Source of the DNA: Callorhinus ursinus | Lineage: Eukaryota; Chordata; Mammalia; Carnivora; Otariidae | Length of the DNA: 64,000 bases | Direction of reading: 5' to 3' | NCBI RefSeq assembly: GCF_003265705.1 | Contig: NW_020312785.1 | Coordinates: forward strand, 19,682,968 to 19,746,967 | In this document: positions 46,290-58,325 of the stretch, one piece after another | Layout: the number at the start of each line of letters is the position of its first letter | Numbering within the stretch: the stretch's first letter is position 1 | Position numbers and translations under genes: made by a program | The notes under the pieces: generated by a model | The model's input: only the letters and a program-made list of their open reading frames with translations | Told to the model about the DNA's origin: nothing | Database searches by the model: none

Positions 46290-47240
46290 TTAGAAATTTT
46301 GTTTCATGCCTGAAAATGTCTATTCTATCCTCATACTTGATTGATAAATTGGTTTGGTATAGAATTCCATGTTGTAGGGGTGCCTGGGTGGCTCAGTCGT
46401 TAAGCGTCTGCCTTCGGCTCAGATCATGATCCCAGGGTCCTGGGATCGAGTCCCATATTGGGCTCCCTGCTCGGCAGGAAGCCTGCTTCTCCCTCTTCCA
46501 CTCCCCCTGCTTATGTTCCTGCTCTCGTGCTCTCTCTCTCTCTCTCTGTCAAATAAATAAATAAAATCTTAAAAAAAAAAAAAAGGATTCCATGTTGTAA
46601 ATCATTTTCCCTTAAAATTGTGAAGGTTTGGCTCCATTGAATTCTAGCTTCCGGCGTGGCTATGGGAAAGCTCAAAACTGTTTTGATGCTGATTGTTTTC
46701 TGCAAGTTTTTAAGATATTCTCTTATCTCAGGCTTTTCTGATGAAGGTCCTTTTCATTCATTGCATTGTATGTAAATAGATTCTTTAGAATTTGTGCTCC
46801 AAACATTTATGAAGTTCTCACTCTATGCAGGAACTATTTTAGAATTCATGTCTGGAGTTCTGTGAAGTTTTCCTTTATAACAGTAAGGAGATCTTACTAC
46901 ATCCTACCTTCCATTTTCTATTTTCTCAAATTCTGGAGCTCCTATTATCTGTCTATTGGATAGTTTGACTTGATTTTCTAATTCCTTACCTTTTCTCTCC
47001 TGTTTCCAATTTCTTTTTCTGTTTATTCTCCTAGTCAGGAGATGTCCTAAGTTATTTTCATTCTTGTTTTCAAAATGCAATTTATTTTCCTAACTGTCTG
47101 ATTATATTAATTAAAATCTTTAAGGTTTTTTTTTTTTTCCATTTTTCTTGTCTCCTCTAAGTTCTTTTTTTTTTTTCTTCCTGTTTTGGATTCCATATTT
47201 AATAATAGCAGCTTCTCTTATCACTGGCTATCACTCCATT
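46290..47240 (-). repeat. old LINE-derived sequence, antisense
   Basis: The order ATAGAATTCCATGTTG, AATCATTTTCCCTTAAAATT, TGAAGGTTTGGCTCCATTG, TCTAGCTTCCGGCGTGG, then a CTATTATCTGTCTATTGG / TTTTCTCTCCTGTTTCC region, is a pattern I associate with antisense old L1M elements. It is split by the SINE at 46377. The family call is from memory. Confidence 0.45.
46377..46585 (+). repeat. CAN-SINE, sense
   Basis: Head GGGGTGCCTGGGTGGCTCAG, B-box-like GGGATCGAGTCCCATATTGG, CT block, AAATAAATAAATAAAATCTT and a 14-A tail. The TSD is ATTCCATGTTGTA on both sides (46364-46376 and 46587-46599). Confidence 0.95.
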
Positions 47241-48479
47241 TCAGAGTGAGGTTCTAAAGCATTGAGAACAAACTATGGGGACCAGGCGCATAGATTAAAA
47301 GTGTTTTCTCTCAGACTAGTAAATTCTTCTAAAGCTCTTTTCCATTCTCCTGCCAAGGAATACAGTTCTGGCAGCCTGCAATCCAGGACCTCCAGGGGAA
47401 GGGGTGGCCCAGGTACCTCACCATTTAGGATGCAAATGGTCACCTAATGCCTTCTTTCAGTGCTGGCCCCTCTTCCATGGTCAGTGTGTCTGGTGTCCAC
47501 CACTCCCAAGCTTCATTTTGATGGGACTCTTCATGACAACCTTCTCAGTTTCTTCCAGAGCAAGGGAGGGGAAGCCGACCAGCCGTGTGAATGAGAAAAT
47601 CCCCATCTGGGGATTTGATCCCCTACAATGTTTCAGTTAATGCATCTGGGGTCAGCTGCCTTCCCATCTTCTCCTCCTTCTGCGCTGTCTGGTGCTTCCA
47701 GTCCCCGAATCTTTTCAGGGTCCTGTGGTCGCTGTTGGCTTCTCTCCATCAGGCGTTCCCAGAAATTCTCAGAATTCTCAAATCTAAATTCCCAGAAAGC
47801 TCAAATCTATGTGAGTTACCACTTACCCATGACTCATCTGCTTTTTTGTCTACGCCTCTTCTCTTTGTTCTTGTCATGTGGGGGCTTTGGGAAGATAAGA
47901 TATGTGTTCAATCTGACACATTTAATTTAAAGTCTGCTGTATTGTTTCTTTCTAACCATTGGCCCTTTGGTCTAAGTATTTTCTCTTCCCCTCACTTTAC
48001 TCTTCCCAGTATCCATTTACCCCACGGCAGTGGCTGTGGCCTGCTACTAGTCTGTGTAGTGGAAAGGAAAGTCATGGCAGGATTGGCTGTCAAAATGGCA
48101 AGGAATGAGGGAGAAGCTGAGAAGGGTGGCCTGAGCTCAGGGACATCATTCCGTGCTCAGAGAGGCTGTGGGTGTGGATCACATTTGGAGGACAACGGAC
48201 TGGGCGCGGGATGGGAGGTAGCTGGTCAACAACAGTGACCCCAGGCTGGGGATTGCTCCAGACTTCCTACAGAGGAACAGGCTAGAGATTATCTGGGCCT
48301 GGTCAGGGAAACTCCTCAAAAACTCTAAGCAAATCCAGAGGTGGTCCAGAGCCCTGGGTTCACCACCAGTGGACATGCTGTCGTGACACGTACAACAACA
48401 AAAAGCAAGAATGATCTTCAGAGTCTGTCTGCTGCATTCATGTCAGAGCTCCATGGTCTGCTAGTTGCAGAGACCCTGG
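47241..48479. other. unassigned sequence holding the longest open frame
   Basis: The 216-codon frame 47591-48238 is the longest in the window. It has no domain, repeated motif or splice partners that I see. Overlapping frames on the same strand (47404-47640, 47628-47930) are also open, which points to low stop density rather than selection. Confidence 0.4.
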
Positions 48480-48610
48480 AAAACTTGCTTAACTCTCTGC
48501 GCCTCATGTTTTACAACTGTGAGACGCTATCATTAGCCATACCTTCCTCCCAGGGTTGTTGTGAAGATTAAATCTGTTAATATACATAAAGGGCTTAAAA
48601 TAGTTTCAGA
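48480..48610 (+). repeat. MIR SINE, sense
   Basis: CTTAACTCTCTGCGCCTCAT, CTCCCAGGGTTGTTGTGAAG, ATTAAATCTGTTAATATAC and AAAGGGCTTAAAATAG follow the MIR 3' half closely. Confidence 0.8.
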
Positions 48611-51324
48611 TACTTCACCATAATTCAATAAAAAAAATGAGGGGGTGGGGCTAATCCAGTCATGTTTCATGTCCGACACATTTTAACACATGCTCAACAA
48701 GTGTTTTTTGATGAAATAAATGAAATATATTTAGAGGTATATTTCATATGGGGCCATTTTTGGCTTTGAATTTTATTGTCAGTTTCTATGCTTGGCAACA
48801 GAACTTTCAAACAACCATTTTCATGGGTGCTTTTAGTTGGAATAATTAGCCACATAGCACTGCATTTGAAGAGACATACACTTTCAAGTCTCTTCTAATA
48901 ACACTGCCAGATAGACAAATCATGACTGATTAACCAAGAGCTATGCTTTGTTTGGTCCAGTAACAACTCTGCCCCAGACACGTCGGCATAGTCTTCCAGG
49001 ACTCTGACTGATCAGCAAGGAACCAAATGGCTGGTAATTTCTAATTTATAAACACTGCTTGACGTAGGCAGTTGGGCACTCTGCCACACTGCTATGGCCT
49101 GAAATGGCCTGACCACTTTTCAATGCACTAAAAGCAATTTCAAGTGGCTTAACAACTCCTTACCCACCCCTCCGCTGGGGTCCACAAACGCCATTGCATG
49201 GAGACGCCTTTGAGTGGCCTTAGGACAACGGGTTCAGGTTACAGCTTCATGGGGTTTCCAGCTGAACAATGAGTATATTGTGAAGGCCCCATCTGTCAGA
49301 GTAATCAAAGTATAAAGAGGGAAATAATACAATTAAACCTTTAATATGCGTACATTTATCTTTGGTTTTTCAAAACTGATCTCCATTTGGCAAGATTTCC
49401 TTTGGCAAAGAAGTCAGAAATTGGCATTCTTTAATATAAATTGAGATCTTGCCTAAAATGAGTCTCTGGGTACAAAGATGAAAATAAGGAGAAGCAACTA
49501 GTACTATCGTGGGGGGTGGAATCCTGTTTATAAACCAAGTATACCAATAAGACAGATAACTAACTAGCTTAAATTAAACACAACTTTTATCATTAAAAAC
49601 AATAAGACATTTCCTTTTGTGGATAGCATGAGAAGGCTATACATGGGGAAAGGAGAGAATAGAGATCATTCCTGATGGTAAAGGAAAGCTGTCCTCTCTG
49701 GTTGCTGAGACCCCAGCAGCATCACCACTGGAATCTATGTTCCCCCAGTATTTCCCATCTGTTTTCACTTTCAGCCCACTTGGCAGCTAGAGTCACCTCC
49801 TGGACCCCTGCTGTCTGAGTCTGGTGAGATGCTCCTCTACCTGGTCAGATGTCTTCTCTCTGGTCACCCCAAAGTCATTTCTCACTTTGTGCCATTATCC
49901 GTCTATGCAGCAGCTACACACAAGTCCCACTTCAGGGAAGCCATCCTCCCTCTGTGACCTGAGCCCATGTGGCCACACCCAAATGAGCCATCCTTGGACT
50001 CTGCCAGGGTCTCAGGCTGTGGCCACATGGTATGGGTTGTGATTTCCCCACAACTGGTTTTCAGTGCATTGACAGCAATCATTACCCATCAGGAAGGAGA
50101 ACTCAACATCCTCTTCTATCTTCTCCATTCCCTTAGGCCAAGCCACAGAAGATACACCACCTAGGTGCTATGACCTCTTCTTGTTTTTCTGGTAAATGAT
50201 TTATTGGGTATTCGGGGCACCTACAACCTTGTCTGGGTCCAGAAGGGCACTGAATGAAAGGCAGACACCCAGACATCCCTTAGCAACTCTGAATGCCATT
50301 AGACTGGTGTCCTTCCTCCAGCAAGGTACGTTAGATCAAGGGCTCATGCTCATTTGTCTAGACAAGATCCTGATCTATTTAATGAATCTAGTCTTACAAA
50401 AATCTCAGGTCCAAGCAAGGGCACAACCCCAAGACCAACCCTAAAAAAATATGTGTTCAAGAGTTCAAACGGGGTTTCTGGGCCATGTTTTGTCTGGCCA
50501 ATATGGTTGCATGATGTTAACATGATATTGGTAGAATGACCCTGAAGATGATTAGAGATATGCAGTAATCTGTGTAGTACACTCTTGATTACCACTGAGT
50601 TGTTTTCTATTTTTCTATATTTATAGTAGAAACAACCTCCTTGGGAAAGCAAAGGGTTTGCCCAGTCCTAGTCACATCTGTAATGTTTCTGGCATTTAAA
50701 ATCTGGGTTAACCCTTACTGTGGTCTTAGTCTATTTGACCCTACCTAGAGAGAGACCAAGTCTTCTGACTTTGAAGGAGGTAGGAAATTCCTTCCCAGCA
50801 TTAATGTCTTGAGGAAACAACATGGCCAAAGTCAATCACCTAACCCTGGAGCAAAACTTTCAATGATCAAGTCCTCCTTTGGCCACCTAGACTGCCACCT
50901 CTTAGAAGAGTTAAAGCAGACCTAGAAACTCAGGTTTCAAGGGATCAGGTCAACACTTTAAGGAGTTTCATTTCTCCATCAGGTAAATTAGAAGCAGCCA
51001 ACCAGGAAAACAGCATATCTATCAAGATGGACTATCTGTACAATAGGTTACTCCAATTGCAGAAATATTCCATCCTTACAACTTTAAGCTATAGAGGAAT
51101 GAAATGAGTCAGTAAAAGCAACTGATCATTATGCTATGTCCCCATCAGTCCCAGCCTTTTAAGTAAAACATCCACTCACTCTTGGTTCAGAGATCGTAGA
51201 ATGCACCTGTGAGCATCAGACTCATCTCAGATATTTTCCCATCACCCTCAGGCTTTCCTGCTGGACCCACTATTCTCAGCTCTTCAATCTTCTGGTACTT
51301 TGGATTCCTAAAACCTGACTTTAA
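48611..51324. other. unassigned sequence, 2.7 kb
   Basis: No SINE, L1 or gene recognised. A pseudo-exon at 49774-49821 (CACTTTCAG before, GTGAGA after) is open in one frame but isolated. Part of it (about 50200-51200) may be an old retroelement that I cannot name. Confidence 0.35.
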
Positions 51325-51341
51325 GGCCTTTTGCTATTTTA

Positions 51342-51547
51342 TTTATTTATTTATTTATTTTAAGATTTTTTTTATTTATTCATGAGAGACAGAGGGAGAG
51401 AGAGAGGGGGAGAGAGAGAGAGAGAAGCAGAGGGAGAAGCAGGCTCCCAAGGAGCAGGGAGCCCGATGTGGGACTCGATCCCAGGACCCTGGGATCATGA
51501 CCTGAGCCGAAGGCAGACGCTTAACCATCTGAGCCACCCAGGCGCCC
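51342..51547 (-). repeat. CAN-SINE, antisense, with perfect 17-bp TSD
   Basis: Reversed tail ending TTATTTATTCATGAGAGACA, a GA-rich block, the CCAAGGAGCAGGGAGCCCG variant, and reversed head GAGCCACCCAGGCGCCC. TSD GGCCTTTTGCTATTTTA at 51325-51341 and 51548-51564 is identical: a young copy. Confidence 0.96.
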
Positions 51548-51564
51548 GGCCTTTTGCTATTTTA

Positions 51565-53118
51565 GTACTCCATTGGAAGCTCTTTAATTTTTTTTAACCT
51601 CAAGCTCCTACTAAAATCTTGGGACATCAGCAAGAATATTTCTTTACAAGTTTTGGCTTCATGGGGGGCCAACTTTCACTCTTGTCCTGCCGTTATGGAC
51701 AGGTCAGCTCTCTTAAACTCCTTTTTTCTTACTAGAGAATGACTATACATTAACTAAAACATAGTAACATAAAATATCTTAATTTAATTTTTTTTTACTT
51801 TTTGCTCTAACTGTATTCCTCTTCTCCCTACGCAAGCACACAGTGTTGTAAACCAACCTTACTTCATTTTTGGAGACTTCATTTAGATGTGCTCTTATGG
51901 TCTCTCATCTGTACACCCATGGCCATGTCCCCATGTTCTTGGCCCTGAATTAAGCAATCCATCAATACACGCAAACACAATCATAATAAAAAATATCACA
52001 CTGTCTTTCATCCTTAATTCCCTCTTGCAACTGTATTGTTTTTGCCATATCTTGAAGATACGATTTTTGGCCACCATTTTTTCCCCAGGTTTGGTTAGTT
52101 AAGTGACTTCTTCCCATTTCTACCATTTTCTCCCAAATAATTCCCCGGCCACCTTTACACAGCACTGAATTCTGCAACAATCCTAGGAACCAACACTGAA
52201 AATTCAGTGTTTGTTCTACAGGACAGAACTCAGGACAGATAAGGCAAAATTATAGCAAAAGCAATGGCATGTTAACATAAGGAAAATCTAGCCATGTAGG
52301 GTATCCCACAATGATACTGGATGTTGCAGAAGTGAACTCAACACCAATGAATAAATTAAATTCCATTTTTTTCTGAGGTACAAAAGGCTGAGAGTAAGCA
52401 TACCAAAGCCGGGTGAGAGGGCAGACCACTTGCAAAGGACATGCTAAGGGAGTGAAACTGGTTCTGTCAGCAGAGAGAATCACCATAGCCAGCCAGGAAA
52501 AGAGAAATGCTGAAGGAGAGATAATCAGAGTGGACTGCTCCCACCTTCTCAAGCCAAGTCTGAGCCTTGAATATAGAGCTTGATTTATATCCCTGGAGGT
52601 AGAGGGAAGCTGGGGAATAAGGAAAGGGATCAGACACAAACTTGAGAAATTTAAACAGGAGTGACTAAGGCTGCACACTGTGTGCACTTTCCCCAGTAGG
52701 CTCAGTTTCTCCATGGGGCAAATGAAGCTGGCCTTGAGCCATTCTGAAAGAGTCTCCATCCAAGAGGACTGCCCAAATAAAGAGCAATTGGACCTTAATA
52801 AAGAGAATCTGTATGTGAAGAAGTACTAGAGATCCAGGAACTAAGAGAGGGAATAGGAAACTGACAACAGGACAAAGCATTCAAGTATCCAATAATATTC
52901 AGTTGATAAACACACATCCCCATATGTGGAGGTCCTTTGTGTGTTTTGAAGGTGAGTGGAATAGATGGCCTGGAATGATGGTGAGTTTGGGGAAATATCA
53001 TTGGAGGGTTATATATTAGGACCACCCTTTTAAGGGTCCTGACTGTGAACCTAAATTCCACAGAACAAACCAGTAAGTGAAGTTCAGTAGTTATTGGACT
53101 AGAAAAGGTCATGATTAT
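51565..53118. other. unassigned sequence
   Basis: The 169-codon minus-strand frame 52250-52759 shows no recognisable family and no splice context. It may be chance or part of an old unnamed repeat. Confidence 0.35.
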
Positions 53119-53131
53119 AGATCATATTCTT

Positions 53132-53150
53132 CCTTTTTTTTTTTAAAGAT

Positions 53151-53189
<39 letters not shown>

Positions 53190-53355
53190 TTTGTCAGAGA
53201 GAGAGACAGAACACAAGCAGGGGGAGAGGCAGGCAGAGGGAGAAGCAGGCTCCCCGCCGAGCAAGGAGCCCGATGTGGGACTCGATCCCAGGACCCTGGG
53301 ATCATGACCTCAGCCGAAGGCAGACGCTTAACCGACTGAGCCACCCAGGCATCCC
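53132..53355 (-). repeat. CAN-SINE, antisense, with long TTTA tail
   Basis: The reversed tail is expanded to about 10 TTTA units (53150-53192). The body contains CAAGCAGGGGGAGAGGCAGG and it ends GAGCCACCCAGGCATCCC. TSD AGATCATATTCTT is identical at 53119-53131 and 53356-53368. Confidence 0.96.
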
Positions 53356-53368
53356 AGATCATATTCTT

Positions 53369-53958
53369 TAACAACCACTTATTTCCCTGTTATGGACCAA
53401 ATTTTCCCAAACCTGAACTGATGTCTATTGAGGCCTACTCTTTCATATTCTTTCCTGTATTCTTGTCCTTAGCTTTCTCCCTTCCAAATTTTTTGTTTGT
53501 TCATATGCAATGAAGTCATAGTCAATCTTGTCTTCAGTGTCCTATGCTTGTGTTATTTTGCCTGCTGAAATCCTACCTACTTTCTGTGACTATTAACAGT
53601 TTTATCAGAGATTCCTTGTTCCACCTCTTATCCACCAAACCCAAACTTCCTGTCTGATATCCTCACTTTCTTAAAACTGCATCTCGTTCTATCATCAAAT
53701 CATATTACTTGAGCCTTTGCAAACTCAACTCAAAACTTGGTTCTCCTATGATGCTTGTAAGACTTCTGCATAAATATGGACATTCTCCCAAAGGAAAAAT
53801 TCCAAATTAAAGTTGTTGAAAATTACAACCATTCTAAAAAAATTCACTGTGATCCACCTCACTCCCAAATGCTATTTTTTTCCTTAGCTCAGCCTGGGCT
53901 CTTTGATATAGGGCTATGTTTTGAAGATGTACAGTATACCTGAACAAATGTCTTACTA
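53369..53958. other. unassigned sequence
   Basis: Unique AT-rich sequence; nothing supported. Confidence 0.35.
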
Positions 53959-53973
53959 TTAAAATTGCTAATG

Positions 53974-54144
53974 ATAAAGATGCCTGTGTGGCTCAGTTGG
54001 TTAAGTGTCTGCCTTCGGTTTAGGTCATGATCCCAGTTCTTGGGATTGAGTCCTGTGTCAGGCTCCCTGCTCAGCAGGGACTCTGCACCTCCCCCTGTTG
54101 ATGCTCTCTCTTTCTCTCTCAAATAAATAAATAAAATCTTTTAA
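53974..54144 (+). repeat. CAN-SINE, sense
   Basis: Head GATGCCTGTGTGGCTCAGTT, short CT block, tail AAATAAATAAATAAAATCTT. TSD AAAATTGCTAATG at 53961-53973 and 54145-54157. Confidence 0.94.
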
Positions 54145-54157
54145 AAAATTGCTAATG

Positions 54158-56109
54158 TTAACAGTAAGTAGTTAGATAAATGCTTTTGGCCACTTTCTAG
54201 CTCTGAGAGTTTCTAAATAATAACAATTGATGATATTAATAGATAATCATGGAAAGAATGAGCAACTCCTATATCTGTAAAACTTTATTTTTCAGTACCC
54301 ATTACCATGGTCTCTTGATACTTCTTTGCGTATTTTCATTTGTTTACTTGATGCTACAGTCCTGGAATTGCTCTTGTGGGACACATACAAGGAAAATGTC
54401 TCTGGTCTCTGAGTCTTTCTTGATTCATCAAAATTTATTAGAGAAGTGATTATATTGGCAAAGATTCATAGTATTTTGCTGCATTTGTTTGAGTTTTTTT
54501 GTTATTGTTAAAATAACTCACATTTGGAATAAAGACTCATATTTTATACAGTACTGTTTGTTACCTTTATTTTACCTAAGGATGCCATTAAGTATATTTT
54601 AAAAATAAGTCTATAGAGAAGGATTTTATTTTTGCTTTTTAGTTTTAATGTTTGAGGGTATATATATGTATACATATATATGTTTGAATGTGTGTGTCTG
54701 TGTGTATTTTAATGATTCCTTTAGATTTGTTCAACATATCCCTTTTTGTCTGTTTGTGTAGCTTTAAAAACCAATCATCATTATTCTGGCTTCATGTTAA
54801 AAAGTTCAGATAAAATGCAAAAACAAGAAATTGCACCTGATACTTGAAAGCTGCTATTCCTGACAGCACTTCATCTTCTCTCATGCCCATATTGGCTTTT
54901 CTCCCAGCCCATCCATTTCTTAATGTAAGTGTTATAAATTGCTCTAAAGTGCCATAAAGCATAATAAACATAAATCAATATTTCTTGGTTAAAAACTTAG
55001 AAATGCTGATCCAGCCCAGGTTGGTTATAGATGTCCTGAACCCATCATGTCCCCTGGTTATTTTATCTTACCAGAAGCCATTTCTGGGAGCAAGAAGGCC
55101 TCTCTTTTTGTTTTTCTCTCTGCCTTAGTCACCCGGACACTTGCAATGACACATCAGAACGGATTGTGGGGAAGATATCATCCGGCAGTCTTAAAAAAGC
55201 CCCATTCTTTTTCTTGTTGGCCTCTGATCTTGGCAACTTTGGAAGAACGGAGTGACATTCTCAGACAAAGTTAGACCACAGGCCGGCAATATGTCAAGCT
55301 CGTCTGAGGCAAATTCCAGTTTGTCGTGGGAAAAAAAATGCTCATTTTCTTCTGAGACTCAGTGAATTAAGCAAAAGCCCACTTCTTCCGTTCTGGCTTG
55401 CAAATGTGGCATCTGATCTAAATGGAACACCTGCAGGCAGCTTAATGACAAAACCGACCCATTTGAATTTCTGCTATCTTTGGAATTTTTAAACATGATC
55501 ATATGCTGCACCCTTGGATATAAAGCCACACCCTCTCCTGGAAATGACAGCTTGCCCCCACAGCCAACTGATGCTGTTTAGGTGGTATGGTTGTCATTTA
55601 TTCTCATCTCAAAAGGAATGATTGAATGGCTCTGTGGTTTCTCCCAAGAACTTGCAGAGTTATAGAGTATGAAATCTGCAAGCTCAGGTGATCGTCTTTC
55701 TTGAGGAGATTTTCACAGGCAGCTCATTGGAAATTGCACGAAAATGTTGATAGGACATTAGACAAAGTGGTTTTATTAGACTTCTTGATTCATAGCCTAC
55801 TTTTCATACCAATTGGGATCCAGTGCACATGGAGGGCAGACTGCCTTCTCCCCCAAAGCTCATCCTCCTCTGACCAAAAGCAACACTCTTCCCACCACCA
55901 CCTCCCCCCAGAGATCTGAAAGCAGATTTTGCCCTAGAAAGAGGCAACTGCTTAGTTTGTGTACCATGTGGATGAAGGAGGGGGAATTAGATGGACTCCA
56001 TTTCCCTGATTATCTCCTTTCCACTTTCTCCAGTCTGAAAATCTTCCATTAGCCATTCATTCCTTTGGATTCTGGAAACTTTTGGATCAACAGAAAAAAA
56101 AAAAAAAAG
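54158..56109. other. unassigned sequence, 2 kb
   Basis: Only a short TATATG tract (about 54658-54682) and an A-run (56093-56108) are notable. No exon is supported: the frames at 55047-55274 and 55701-56052 lack motifs and splice sites. Confidence 0.35.
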
Positions 56110-56890
56110 AATGACCTCTAAGTATCTGAAAAGATGCCAAACTGTATTCATAATAAGGGTAATATAAATTAAAATCATACTCAGATACCATTTTTTAGCA
56201 AGGAGATTTGCAAAAACAAAATTTAGCCCTTTTTTTGGTGAATCTTTGTACAAATAGGCATCCTCATAGCATTGTTGGTAGGTACAATCCTGGTGACGGA
56301 GAATTGGAAATGGCTATCAAACTTATAAATGCAGTTACCCTTTGATTCCAGCAATCCCAGTCTTGGCAACTGATCTTACAGTAAAAACTGCACATATGAA
56401 TGAAAAATGGACAAAGTTATAGATTGAAAAACTCTAAATATCAAAATTTCAAAAAAACCCAAATTCCATCACTATGGGACTGGTTCAATTGATCACGGTA
56501 GAGTACAAAATGGAATATTATGCAACAGTCTACAAGAATAGGGCAGCTCTTTATATACTGATAAGGAAATATCTCTGGGGTGTATCTTTAAATGGATAAA
56601 TGAAGGCATAGAACAATGCATATATGTTAATATATTTATACATAGAAAGGGAGGAATAAAAATTCATTATTATTCTCTTTTGATATTTGCATAAAGATAT
56701 ACTGAAAACATACTTGAGAAACAAATACCAGTGGGTTAACTGTTGAAAGTGGTAAAGGGAATGCAATGGATGGGATCCGAGAGAGGAGTAAGAATTCTGT
56801 GTTTACCGATTTTGTTTTGGGACCATGTGAATGCGTAACCTATCAAAATTTTTGTTTTTAGTTAGAGGTCATATATTTATGTACTTAAGT
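56110..56890 (+). repeat. old LINE L1 3' region, sense
   Basis: GGTAATATAAATTAAAATCA, GCATTGTTGGTAGGTACAAT, GCAGTTACCCTTTGATTCCA, AAATGGAATATTATGCAACA and AATGCATATATGTTAATATA follow the ORF2 end/3'UTR of an old L1M in sense orientation. Confidence 0.7.
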
Positions 56891-56909
56891 ATGCATTTCG
56901 TATGTTATT

Positions 56910-57912
56910 GTTTATTTTGGTAAAATATAGATAACACAAAATTTTCCATTTCCACTATTTTTAATTGTCCAAGTCAGTAGCATTAATTACATTCATGATA
57001 TTGTACGACCCTCAGTACTATCAATTTCCAAAACTCTTCATCATCCCAAACAGAAACTCTGTAACCATCATACAGTAACTTCCTGTTCTTCCTTTTTCCT
57101 ATTCTCTAGATACCTCAAATTCACTTTCTGTCTCTATGAATTTCCCTATTCTGGAAATTTCTTATCAGTGGGATCATACAATACTTGTTCTTTTGTGTCC
57201 AGTTTATTTCACTTAGCATAATGTCCTCAAGGTTTGTCCAGGTTGGTCCATGTATCAGAACTTCATTTCCTTTTATGCCTGAATAATATTCCATAAAATA
57301 TGTATATAACATATTTTATTTATCCATTCATCTGTTGGTAGACACTAAGGTTGTTTCCACCTTTTGGCTATTGTGCATAATATACTGCAATGAATGTTAG
57401 CAGGTGAGTATCTGTTTGAGTCCCCGTTTTCTTTTTTTTTTTTAAACACTTCTTTTTTCTTTTTATTTATTTATTTATTTTTATTTTTTAAATGTTTTAT
57501 TTATTTATTCATGAGAGTCAGAGAGAGAGAGAGAGAGGCAGAGGCAGAGGGAGAAGCAGGCTTCCCGCGGAGCAGGGAGCCTGATGTGGGACTCGATCCC
57601 AGGACCCTGGGATCATGACCTGAGCCGAAGGCAGATGCTTAACCATCTGAGCCACCTAGGCGCCCCTGAGTCCCTGTTTTCAATTGTTTTGGTTATATAA
57701 CTACAGGTGGAATCGCTGGGTCATATGGGAATTCTGTGTTTAACTTTTCAAGGAATTACTAAACTCTTTCCCTAATGGCTGCACCTTTTTGCATTCCTAC
57801 CAGTAATGTACAAGTGTTCCAACTTCTCTACATCCTTGCCAACACTTGTTATTTTCCATTATTGTCATTGCAGTCATGCTAGTAGGTATGAAGTTATATC
57901 TCATTGGGATTT
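56910..57912 (-). repeat. LINE L1 3' region, antisense, split by a SINE
   Basis: TTGGTAAAATATAGATAACA, TGTCTCTATGAATTTCCCTA, TTTCACTTAGCATAATGTCC, TGAATAATATTCCATAAAAT, TTGGTAGACACTAAGGTTG, then after the SINE GGGTCATATGGGAATTCTG and CCTACCAGTAATGTACAAG. It lies tail to tail with the sense L1 at 56110. Confidence 0.88.
57433..57666 (-). repeat. CAN-SINE, antisense, inserted in L1
   Basis: Long T/TTTA-rich reversed tail, CATGAGAGTCAGAGAGAG, the GAGCAGGGAGCCTGATGTGG body and the end GAGCCACCTAGGCGCCCC. TSD TGAGTCCCCGTTTTC (57417) against TGAGTCCCTGTTTTC (57667), one mismatch. Confidence 0.95.
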
Positions 57913-58109
57913 GACCTGCTCAAATTTTAAATTAATGAGAAAACTTTCATAAAAGTCTTCTATTAAAGTATAATAACTATGAAAAATCCACCTCAATCCT
58001 GTTATTAAATTTAAAAGTTCGTTGACAGCTTGCAAGAGCCCTAGCTGTTGGGGGCAGGGACTGGGCAGGCCTATCTTCTGAATGTACATAAAAGCCACTC
58101 ATAATTATG

Positions 58110-58325
58110 GTTATAATTATTGAGTGTCTACCAAATGCTTACTGCTTTATGTCATTATTCTTCCCCCACAATACTGTGAGATAAATATTTTTATCCCCTT
58201 TTTACAGAGGAGAGAACTGAGGGCCTTCTAGGATAAAGAACATAGCCAAAGTCAGATCTTTAGTAAATGGCAGTGCCAGAATTTGAATCAATTATCTGCT
58301 TGACCTCTGGTCCTATGCATTTTCC
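58110..58325 (-). repeat. MIR SINE, antisense
   Basis: TTATTGAGTGTCTACCAAAT, GTGAGATAAATATTTTTATC, CCCTTTTTACAGAGGAGAGA, GCCAAAGTCAGATC and AGTGCCAGAATTTGAATC follow antisense MIR. Confidence 0.7.

Noticed and set aside
47591..48238. Longest open frame in the window (216 codons, + strand)
   Set aside because: No domain, signal or repeat pattern, no splice context, and other frames on the same strand are open in the same place. It is most likely chance in stop-poor, CT-rich old repeat DNA.
49774..49821. Isolated 48- to 49-bp pseudo-exon with CTTTCAG acceptor and GTGAGA donor
   Set aside because: No phase-compatible partner nearby; such pairs occur by chance in mammalian DNA.
50200..51200. 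Possible retroviral internal sequence
   Set aside because: Some phrases looked pol-like on first reading, but every frame is full of stops and no conserved motif could be confirmed.
52250..52759. 170-codon minus-strand open frame
   Set aside because: No recognisable family, unremarkable start context, no flanking exon. Not enough to call a gene.
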